Positions 1 to 4,631 of a stretch of 6,821 bases of DNA are shown here, in pieces. The position numbers were made by a program, and so were the translations under genes. The notes under the pieces are model-generated. The model made no database searches. It saw nothing but the letters and a program-made list of their open reading frames with translations, and was not told the origin of the DNA. Position 1 is the first letter of the stretch. Each line of letters starts with the position of its first letter. This DNA is from an uncultured Ruminococcus sp. (lineage in GTDB: Bacteria > Bacillota > Clostridia > Oscillospirales > Ruminococcaceae), in assembly GCA_900543105.1 (NCBI GenBank), contig UQQA01000134.1, positions 1 through 6,821 of the forward strand, given 5' to 3'.

Positions 1-138
1 CGGTTTGTTTTCTGTTGCACTTTCCCTAAGGTCGCCCTCGGCTGCCGTTAACAGCTATCCTGCTCTGTGATGCCCGGACTTTCCTAACCCCGAAACGCTG
101 ATAAGGCGCTCCGGGGTTCAACCGCATAGCTTACTCGC
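1..138 (-). ncRNA. rnpB: RNase P RNA (class A-like), 5' part, cut by window edge
   Basis: This is the catalytic RNA of ribonuclease P, which removes the 5' leader from pre-tRNAs. On the minus strand it shows the conserved block GGAAAGTCCGGGC (plus 72-84), the P4 5' strand region, and further on GTGCAACAGAAAACAAACCG (plus 1-20), a hallmark of bacterial RNase P RNA just after P10/P11. Between them lie a P8-like hairpin (GCTG/CAGC) and a GGGCGACCTTAGGGAAAG segment typical of class A RNAs. A P3-like helix is visible as AACCCCG/CGGGGTT (plus 112-118 with 86-92). The 5' end is placed at about 138 from the promoter at 146-174 and is uncertain by a few bases. The 3' half, including the distal P4 strand, lies outside the window. 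There is no reading frame here. The identity is firm; the class A assignment is inferred from the 5' half only. Confidence 0.93.
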
Positions 139-145
139 AGATAAG

Positions 146-174
146 ATTATAGCACGGCAAAAGGCTTTTGTCAA
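146..174 (-). promoter_or_regulatory. rnpB promoter, full consensus with extended -10
   Basis: Read on the minus strand, a perfect -35 TTGACA (plus 169-174) is followed by a 17-bp spacer and a perfect -10 TATAAT (plus 146-151). A TG one base upstream of the -10 makes it an extended -10. Initiation is expected near 138-139, which fits the start of RNase P RNA. A match this complete agrees with the high constitutive expression expected of rnpB. The -35 sits in the loop, and the spacer in one arm, of the inverted repeat at 150-189. Confidence 0.9.
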
Positions 175-189
175 GCTTTTGCCGTGCTA
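150..189. repeat. 14-bp perfect inverted repeat around the rnpB -35
   Basis: The arms tAGCACGGCAAAAG (150-163) and CTTTTGCCGTGCTa (176-189) are perfect reverse complements, separated by a 12-base loop (164-175). The repeat starts 4 bp after the cellulase stop codon in the direction of minus-strand transcription, where a terminator for that gene would be expected. On neither strand does a T-run follow the hairpin: on the minus strand ATAATCTTATC follows and the T-run precedes it. It is therefore not a canonical intrinsic terminator. It may act as an imperfect terminator, an mRNA 3'-end stabiliser, or a DNA operator over the rnpB promoter. Confidence 0.75.
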
Positions 190-193
190 AAAA

Positions 194-1372
194 TCACTGT
201 TCGCTGTAGTTCTTTAACATTGCATCAAGAATTTCGGGGTAGTAGATCTTTTTGCCGACTCTGTCAATAAGACCGAAGTTTTCGGTTCCTACCTTTGTTC
301 CGCCGTTGTCCCACCATATACAGGGAATGCCTGCTTCTGCGGCTTTCTTTGTGTAATCATCTGCCCAGCGAACTCTGTCTTCGAGGTTGTCCTTGTTCGT
401 TGCGCCGAATTCGCCGATAACAACGCCTACACCATTATCTATATATGTAGATTTGAGGCTGTCGATAAAGCTGAGGTCGCCGATCTTTGAGCCGTCCCAG
501 TTCTTGTAGCCTGTGGCGTTCATCGCAAAATCATAAGGAGAATATGCATGAACGGAAACGATAAGACGGTTTGCAGGGTCAGTCGGGAGTGTGAATGACT
601 TGTGCATTGCTGTCCAAGCGTCGGCTCTGTTGCTCGGTACCATGAGGTAACGTGTTTCGTTGAAACCGCCTGCGGCTCTTACCGTGTCAACGAAGTCCTG
701 ATCGAGCTTTGAAATAGTTTCGATAGAATCGATGCCGTCCTCGTCGTTGTCGGCGAACCACCACTCCTTGCTGGTGTTTGCAAGTCTTGGTTCGTTCATA
801 CCCTCGAATACGAGCTGTTCGTCATAGTTTGCAAAACGCTCTGCGATCTGCTTCCAGATAGTTGTGAGGTACTTTGAAGCGTTTTCATAATTTTCAGAAG
901 TAGGGTAATACTTGTCGTTGTCGTGATGAGAATTGATGATAACGTAAAGTCCGTCATCGATAGCATAGTCAACGACTTCATTTACACGGTTCATCCATTC
1001 CTCGTCGATGTTGTTGTTTTCATCAACGTGATTGCTCCACGAAACGGGGATTCTGATCGTGGTGAAGCCCGATTCCTTTACGAAGTCAACAAGCTCTTTT
1101 GTAGCCTTTGGCTGACCCCATGATGTTTCGGAGGACATTCCGCTGCCCGTTGCGTCAAGAGTGTTTCCAAGAATCCAGCCAAGCTTCATATTCTTGACGA
1201 AATCAACTGAGTTGTCGGCAATATCGACCTTTGGAGCATAAGCTTCGGTCTCGGCTGTATCTCCGCCTGCGTTTGTGTCCGTGTCGGTATTGGATCTGCC
1301 GCAGCCTGCGAGCATCGAAACCGCGAGCAAAGCAGCGAGTGCTGCTGATAAAGGCTTTTTGATATTTTTCAT
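194..1372 (-). CDS. Lipoprotein GH5 endo-glucanase (cellulase; probably subfamily 4)
   Basis: This is a secreted, lipid-anchored glycoside hydrolase family 5 enzyme that cleaves internal beta-1,4 bonds of cellulose or related beta-glucans by a retaining mechanism. The 392-residue product begins with a lipoprotein signal peptide (basic KNIKK, hydrophobic core, lipobox LAGC with Cys24), then an Asp/Thr-rich linker to about residue 47. The (beta/alpha)8 domain fills the rest. Visible GH5 landmarks are GWILGNTLDA (65-74), IRIPVSW (106-112), INSHHD (146-151), acid/base Glu194 in MNEP, HAYSPY (275-280), nucleophile Glu321 in IGEFG, and IWWDNG (352-357). NTLDA, the ETSWG motif and the HHD pattern suggest GH5_4, known for endoglucanase, lichenase and xyloglucanase activities; the exact substrate is inferred. 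There is no carbohydrate-binding module or dockerin, so it should act at the cell surface on soluble or short glucans. The start is supported by AAAGGA about 10 bases upstream. It is transcribed alone, divergently from proC. Confidence 0.95.
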   Translation of the reverse strand: MKNIKKPLSAALAALLAVSMLAGCGRSNTDTDTNAGGDTAETEAYAPKVDIADNSVDFVKNMKLGWILGNTLDATGSGMSSETSWGQPKATKELVDFVKESGFTTIRIPVSWSNHVDENNNIDEEWMNRVNEVVDYAIDDGLYVIINSHHDNDKYYPTSENYENASKYLTTIWKQIAERFANYDEQLVFEGMNEPRLANTSKEWWFADNDEDGIDSIETISKLDQDFVDTVRAAGGFNETRYLMVPSNRADAWTAMHKSFTLPTDPANRLIVSVHAYSPYDFAMNATGYKNWDGSKIGDLSFIDSLKSTYIDNGVGVVIGEFGATNKDNLEDRVRWADDYTKKAAEAGIPCIWWDNGGTKVGTENFGLIDRVGKKIYYPEILDAMLKNYSEQ

Positions 1373-1408
1373 TATAAATTTTCCTTTCCGAGAAATATTT
1401 TCGTGTAT

Positions 1409-1437
1409 ATTGTACCATAGTTTTTTGAATAATTCAA
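1409..1437 (-). promoter_or_regulatory. Cellulase promoter with palindromic -35 region
   Basis: On the minus strand, -35 TTGAAT (plus 1432-1437), a 17-bp spacer and -10 TACAAT (plus 1409-1414), preceded by TG as an extended -10, point to a start near 1402. This gives a leader of about 30 bases with the ribosome binding site AAAGGA (1382-1387). The -35 hexamer is half of the 13-base palindrome TTGAATAATTCAA (1425-1437), which could be an operator. Confidence 0.7.
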
Positions 1438-1480
1438 GTATTTGCTGTAAAAACGTTCACAAAATTTTTGTCGGTGTGAA
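1425..1480. promoter_or_regulatory. Inverted repeats in the cellulase/proC divergent region
   Basis: Two dyads lie on the cellulase side of the divergent spacer. One is the 13-base palindrome TTGAATAATTCAA at 1425-1437, on the cellulase -35. The other is TTCACA (1456-1461) facing TGTGAA (1475-1480) across 13 bases, upstream of the cellulase -35. Such symmetry fits regulator binding sites, but the stretch is very AT-rich and short repeats arise easily there. No regulator is encoded nearby. Confidence 0.35.
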
Positions 1481-1504
1481 TTTAAAAATTGCAACAAAAA
1501 AATA

Positions 1505-1533
1505 TTGCTTTTTTCGTCATATTGTAGTATAAT
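1505..1533 (+). promoter_or_regulatory. proC promoter
   Basis: The -35 TTGCTT (1505-1510), a 17-bp spacer and a perfect -10 TATAAT (1528-1533) predict a start near 1540 and a leader of about 56 bases. It is back to back with the cellulase promoter, the two -35 elements being 67 bp apart. Confidence 0.75.
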
Positions 1534-1595
1534 GTCAAATATAAGTAAGCCGAATGATTGTCTTTTATAAATAAATCGGAAAGGTCGCGTTCATT

Positions 1596-2402
1596 TTGAC
1601 AAATTTAGGTTTTATCGGCGCAGGAAATATGGGTTCTGCCATTATTAAGGGCGTTGTCGCTGCGCAGTCCTCGGGCGAAAAAAATATCGATATCTTTGCC
1701 TATGATAAAGATTCATCGAAGCTTGACGCTCTTGAAAAAATCGGCGTAAACAAGTGCGTTGACGAAGCAGACGTTGTAAAAAAATGCAAATATGTACTTC
1801 TGGCTGTAAAGCCGCAGGGAATTGATGCTGCACTTGAAGCTATCGCTCCGTTCGTGAACGGCGATACTGTTATTATCTCCATTGCAGCAGGAATTTCCGA
1901 GGAATACATCAAGAAAATGACTATCCCCGAGGCTAAAGTCGTCCTCGTAATGCCGAATACACCGCTTCTTCTCGGCGAGGGTGCTTCTGCGCTCGCAAAG
2001 GCAGAGCCTACAACAGATGGAGAGTTTGAATTTGTGAAGAACATCTTCGCTTCAAGCGGCGCTGCCGAAGTCGTACCTATAAATAAGATGAAAGAGATCA
2101 TTGCGATAAACGGCAGCAGCCCTGCTTTCATCTATCTTTTTGCAAAAGGCTTCACAGAATATGCGAAGTCGGTCGGAATCGACGGTGGCGCAGCAATGAA
2201 CCTCTTTGCACAGTCGCTTATCGGCTCGGCGAAGATGCTCACCGACTCGGGATATACCGTTGATGAGCTTATCAAAATGGTATCTTCACCCGGAGGAACG
2301 ACGCTTGCGGGACTTGACGAATTCTACAAGGGCAGCCTTACCGAGGTTGTCGGAAAAGCCTGCGAGAGCTGCACGAAGAGAGCATACGAACTTTCGAAGT
2401 AA
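1596..2402 (+). CDS. proC: Pyrroline-5-carboxylate reductase
   Basis: ProC catalyses the last step of proline synthesis, NAD(P)H-dependent reduction of 1-pyrroline-5-carboxylate to L-proline, in the cytoplasm. The 268-residue product has the usual family length. The N-terminal Rossmann domain shows GAGNMG (8-13), with AVKPQ (70-74), SIAAGI (95-100) and MPNTP (119-123) following. The C-terminal helical dimer domain carries NGSSPAFIY (172-180) and SSPGGTT (230-236), the ProC signature. The start is a TTG at 1596, with GGAAAGG (1578-1584) 11 bases upstream. The Rossmann strand begins at residue 3, so no longer N-terminus is needed. It is the first gene of a probable transcript with the two membrane-protein genes downstream; no functional link between them and proline synthesis is evident. 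Confidence 0.96.
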   Translation: MTNLGFIGAGNMGSAIIKGVVAAQSSGEKNIDIFAYDKDSSKLDALEKIGVNKCVDEADVVKKCKYVLLAVKPQGIDAALEAIAPFVNGDTVIISIAAGISEEYIKKMTIPEAKVVLVMPNTPLLLGEGASALAKAEPTTDGEFEFVKNIFASSGAAEVVPINKMKEIIAINGSSPAFIYLFAKGFTEYAKSVGIDGGAAMNLFAQSLIGSAKMLTDSGYTVDELIKMVSSPGGTTLAGLDEFYKGSLTEVVGKACESCTKRAYELSK

Positions 2403-2431
2403 AGTCTAAATCACAGTTTGTCCGCATATAA

Positions 2432-2467
2432 TTTCTTTGAAATAAAAAGCAAAGGAAGATGTATATG
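2432..2467 (+). promoter_or_regulatory. Ribosome binding site of the SpoIIM-like gene, in a hairpin, deciding the start
   Basis: The site AAAGGAAG (2451-2458) runs directly into an ATG at 2459, so that ATG cannot be the start. The ATG at 2465 lies 6 bases downstream, a normal distance. The site is also the 3' arm of a possible 8-bp hairpin, TTTCTTTG (2432-2439) with CAAAGGAA (2450-2457) including one G-U pair, which could limit ribosome access. The hairpin is AT-rich and probably weak. Confidence 0.5.
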
Positions 2468-3100
2468 CAAAGGACAAAAAATGTTATGCCTTTTCTGCTC
2501 GGATTGAAAAGTTCAAGGGCAAGCGGCAGACTTCCCGTAGTTCTGCTGATGCTGCTGTTCTGTCTGGGCGAGCTTACGGGCGCGGTTTCAAGTTGTGTTG
2601 ATACGGAAAATGATATCCTGCGCAGGTCGGCGGAGCTGTTTTTCCGCAACCGTGCAGGGTGTACGTTCATCGAAACACTTGTGAACTCGTTCTCCGGGCC
2701 GTTCCTGCTGATGCTTGCGTGTCTGCTGCTCGGTTTCGGGGCGGTGTCAATGCCTGCGGAGCTGCTCGTTCCTTTTTTTCACGGACTTGGGACAGGCGTT
2801 ATGCTTGCGGATATGAACGCGGCATACGGCTTTAAAGGTACGCTCGTTTCAACGGTTTTCATACTGCCGTTTGCGGTGCTTTCGGCGTTTATCGTGCTTA
2901 TTGCGGCGAGGGAAAGCTTTTCGATGTCTTTTCTTTCGGCGAAGCGCCTGCTTGGTTTGGACAAGTCGGACGCAGGCACGGTGAAGCTTTATCTTACGAA
3001 ATTTCTTGTGCTTTTTGCGGCACTCGGAATGCTGTCGCTTGCAGACAGTCTTGTCACCTACTTTTTTGCAGGACTTTGGTCGGATTTTTTAGGAATATAA
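2465..3100 (+). CDS. SpoIIM-like (stage II sporulation protein M family) membrane protein
   Basis: This is a 211-residue integral membrane protein resembling SpoIIM, whose Bacillus member is of similar length and works with SpoIID and SpoIIP in forespore engulfment. Hydrophobic segments lie at about residues 24-43, 77-96, 98-116, 126-147 and 176-203, giving about five spans. The central block LLLGFGAVSMPAELLVPFF (88-106), followed by HGLGTGVMLAD and later AARESFSMSF, follows the family pattern of a Gly-rich turn, a hydrophobic helix ending in a Phe-rich, Gly-rich stretch, and a Ser-rich segment after the fourth span. I assign the family from this pattern, not from an alignment. The gene lies 62 bp after proC and 33 bp before the DUF624 gene on the same strand, consistent with one transcript. 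It uses many CTG and GCG codons, unlike rpsO and pnp. The role here is unproven, since no other sporulation gene is in view. Confidence 0.65.
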   Translation: MQRTKNVMPFLLGLKSSRASGRLPVVLLMLLFCLGELTGAVSSCVDTENDILRRSAELFFRNRAGCTFIETLVNSFSGPFLLMLACLLLGFGAVSMPAELLVPFFHGLGTGVMLADMNAAYGFKGTLVSTVFILPFAVLSAFIVLIAARESFSMSFLSAKRLLGLDKSDAGTVKLYLTKFLVLFAALGMLSLADSLVTYFFAGLWSDFLGI

Positions 3101-3133
3101 CAGGGAATATAAAAATTAAGGAGCTGTATTTAT

Positions 3134-3994
3134 TTGTCACTTTTTGGATTAAACGATTATACTAAGGCAGGCCCGGGCATTGCGAAAAATGCACCCAAGA
3201 AAAAACCGTTCTTCGAGTTTTTTGAGCTTTATTTCCGCAAGTTCTGGAAGCTTCTGGAGCTTAATCTGCTGACGGCACTTTTCTGTATTCCCGTTGTAAC
3301 GATAGGTCCTGCGATCGCAGGTATGACAAGAGTTCTGCGCAACTACCGACTTGAAAAGAACGCGTTTATCTTCCATGATTTCTGGAAAGGCTTTTCGGGA
3401 AACCTCAAACAGTCGATACCGATCGGACTTCTCGATACACTTTTTGCTGTTTCGGCTTATGCTGCGCTTCAGGTATATCCTGCGATGTATAAAAGCTCGG
3501 GCAGCATCATCTATATTATCCTCTGCGTTATCTCGATAAGCTTTGCGCTTACGCTGCTGATGATGAATTTCTACATCTTCCCGATGATGGTTGCGACCGA
3601 TCTCAGCCTTGCGAATATCATCAAGAATTCGTTCTTCCTCACCTGCGTTGGACTTAAAAAGAACATAATCACGCTGCTTATTGCAGTATTTATCGTGCTT
3701 TTGCTCGGTGTGATGATAATTCTTCACCCGCTTTCGGTGATAATTATTCCGATATGGCCGATAAGCTTTCTCGGATTTCTTATAATGTTCAACTCCTATC
3801 CGCTTATCCAGAAGTATGTCATCGATCCTTATTATGAGGAAAGAGGGGAGAGCAATCCCGAATATGCTTACCTCGAACCGCTTGATGAAGAGGACGCTAT
3901 TTTCACCGATATGGGCGGAAAGGAAGCTCCTGTAGCTTCATCTAAGGAAAAGCCGGAAGGCTCCAAATCAAAGGGCAACAAGAAAATTTCCTGA
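3134..3994 (+). CDS. DUF624 (YesL-type) membrane protein
   Basis: This is a 286-residue membrane protein with the layout of the DUF624/YesL family, common in Firmicutes and often found beside carbohydrate transport genes; its biochemical role is unknown. An amphipathic N-terminus (FFEFFELYFRKFWKLLELN, 26-44) leads into the first span (about 41-63), with the typical CIPVVTIGPA turn. Next comes a loop with RVLRNYRLEKNAFIFHDFWKGF (67-87), the aromatic F..FW..F motif of the family. Further spans lie at about 94-115, 124-155, 176-197 and 199-220. The C-terminal 55 residues are hydrophilic, first acidic then rich in Lys and Ser, and probably cytoplasmic. The start is a TTG at 3134 with AAGGAG (3118-3123) 10 bases upstream; no ATG in frame fits better. 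No terminator is visible between its stop and the rpsO promoter 27 bp on. Confidence 0.78.
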   Translation: MSLFGLNDYTKAGPGIAKNAPKKKPFFEFFELYFRKFWKLLELNLLTALFCIPVVTIGPAIAGMTRVLRNYRLEKNAFIFHDFWKGFSGNLKQSIPIGLLDTLFAVSAYAALQVYPAMYKSSGSIIYIILCVISISFALTLLMMNFYIFPMMVATDLSLANIIKNSFFLTCVGLKKNIITLLIAVFIVLLLGVMIILHPLSVIIIPIWPISFLGFLIMFNSYPLIQKYVIDPYYEERGESNPEYAYLEPLDEEDAIFTDMGGKEAPVASSKEKPEGSKSKGNKKIS

Positions 3995-4020
3995 TATGAC
4001 GAAAAAATTTGTCAAAACCC

Positions 4021-4049
4021 TTTACAAATGAAAAATAATATGGTATAAT
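4021..4049 (+). promoter_or_regulatory. rpsO-pnp promoter, strong, extended -10
   Basis: The -35 TTTACA (4021-4026), a 17-bp spacer and a perfect -10 TATAAT (4044-4049) with TG at 4041-4042 form a strong housekeeping promoter. The predicted start at about 4056 leaves a leader of about 122 bases before rpsO. It lies just downstream of the DUF624 gene stop. Confidence 0.88.
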
Positions 4050-4055
4050 ACTTTT

Positions 4056-4177
4056 TGCTGTGCTATGTGTGTACAGTGTATTTCCGTCTACTTGGAATAC
4101 GGGTAACGCTCCGCAGGAGAATTGTACCTACCGTATTCTATGTTTACGGGCAAATTTTTGAAAGAGGTGTATTTATT
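4056..4177 (+). promoter_or_regulatory. Structured rpsO 5' leader, candidate S15 autoregulatory RNA
   Basis: The transcribed leader can fold into a clear central hairpin: GAATACGG (4095-4102) pairs perfectly with CCGTATTC (4131-4138), GTA (4103-4105) can continue with TAC (4125-4127), and a small inner hairpin CTCC-GCA-GGAG (4109-4119) caps it. An outer helix is possible between TTTCCGT (4081-4087) and ACGG plus AAA (4146-4154, two-base bulge). Near the 5' end, CTGTG/TACAG (4058-4062, 4072-4076) may form another stem. S15 is known to repress its own mRNA in several bacteria by binding differing leader structures, so this is a plausible S15 site. The fold is derived by eye and S15 binding is inferred. 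The rpsO reading frame stays open through the leader, but no ribosome binding site there supports an earlier start. Confidence 0.55.
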
Positions 4178-4444
4178 ATGATGCGCAAAGAAGAAAAAGC
4201 TGCTGTAATCGAAGCAAACAAGAAGAGCGAACACGACACAGGTTCACCTGAAGTTCAGATCGCTATCCTCACCAAGAGAATCAATGACCTTAACGCTCAC
4301 CTTAAGGATCATCCGAACGACCACCACTCCAGAAGAGGTCTTCTTAAGATGGTTGGCCGCAGACGTAACCTTCTCAACTACCTTATGAAGAAGGATATCA
4401 CAAGATACCGTGCTACTATCGAAAAGCTCGGAATCCGTAAGTAA
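4178..4444 (+). CDS. rpsO: 30S ribosomal protein S15
   Basis: S15 is a primary binding protein of the central domain of 16S rRNA, contacting helices 20 to 22, and is needed for platform assembly. The 88-residue product has the family length and the hallmark segments DTGSPEVQIAILT (20-32), DHHSRRGLLKMVGRRRNLLNYL (48-69) and a C-terminal LGIRK. The frame is open further upstream to 4055, but that part is untranslated leader. AAAGAGGTG (4161-4169) is 8 bases before the ATG at 4178, so this is the start; a second ATG at 4181 is an alternative that removes one Met. The gene precedes pnp, the conserved bacterial order, and should be transcribed from the 4021-4049 promoter. Confidence 0.97.
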   Translation: MMRKEEKAAVIEANKKSEHDTGSPEVQIAILTKRINDLNAHLKDHPNDHHSRRGLLKMVGRRRNLLNYLMKKDITRYRATIEKLGIRK

Positions 4445-4451
4445 TTTTTTA

Positions 4452-4495
4452 CCGAAGGCAGTTCGTAAAGGCTATGTCCTTTACGCTGCCTTTGG
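4452..4495 (+). terminator. 18-bp hairpin after rpsO: partial terminator or processing site
   Basis: Starting 8 bases after the rpsO stop, CCGAAGGCAG (4452-4461) pairs with CTGCCTTTGG (4486-4495) and CGTAAAGG (4464-4471) with CCTTTACG (4478-4485). This leaves a two-base bulge (TT) and a 6-base loop. That makes 18 pairs, one of them G-U. Downstream there is only TGCGTTTTAATG, a four-T run six to seven bases from the stem, so termination is probably partial at best and allows readthrough into pnp. It could equally stabilise the rpsO mRNA end or be cut by an RNase III-type enzyme. Confidence 0.6.
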
Positions 4496-4522
4496 TGCGT
4501 TTTAATGAAAATCAAATCGTTA

Positions 4523-4587
4523 AGCAGTTGTTTAGCATTAAATTGTACCCGTTCGCTGAATGGGCAGAATTTATTGCTAAAGCTGCT
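4523..4587 (+). promoter_or_regulatory. Long imperfect hairpin in the pnp leader, candidate RNase III/PNPase control element
   Basis: A 65-base segment folds back almost along its whole length. AGCAG (4523-4527) pairs with CTGCT (4583-4587), TTTAGCA (4531-4537) with TGCTAAA (4575-4581), TAAATT (4539-4544) with AATTTA (4568-4573), and CCCGTTC (4548-4554) with GAATGGG (4558-4564, one G-U) around a GCT loop. Only a T-T mismatch, a 3x3 internal loop and a 3x1 loop interrupt about 25 pairs. It ends 30 bases before the AGGAGG ribosome binding site of pnp (4618-4623). In E. coli, RNase III cleaves a comparable pnp leader stem and PNPase then represses its own mRNA; a parallel here is inferred. No convincing separate pnp promoter was found in this spacer. 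Confidence 0.6.
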
Positions 4588-4631
4588 GACGGTGGAAAAT
4601 TAAATATTATATTTAACAGGAGGCAGTTCAA

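Noticed and set aside
1700..2131. Minus-strand open frame of 143 codons inside proC
   Set aside because: It is antisense to a well-supported ProC coding region, with no family resemblance or start signals.
2427..2432. TATAAT between proC and the SpoIIM-like gene as a promoter
   Set aside because: The expected -35 position reads GTCTAA, which does not match, and there is no TG extension; readthrough from proC is simpler.
4007..4029. ATTTGT/ACAAAT inverted repeat before rpsO as terminator of the proC transcript
   Set aside because: It has only six AT-rich pairs with no T-run after it, and it overlaps the rpsO -35; it is too weak to call.
4055..4177. N-terminal extension of S15 in an open frame from 4055
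   Set aside because: The extra residues do not resemble S15, there is no ribosome binding site for them, the predicted transcription start is at about the same place, and AAAGAGGTG lies 8 bases before the ATG at 4178.
4543..4570. Separate pnp promoter (TTGTAC with CAGAAT)
   Set aside because: The match is poor in both hexamers, and the bases are better explained as parts of the long pnp leader hairpin.
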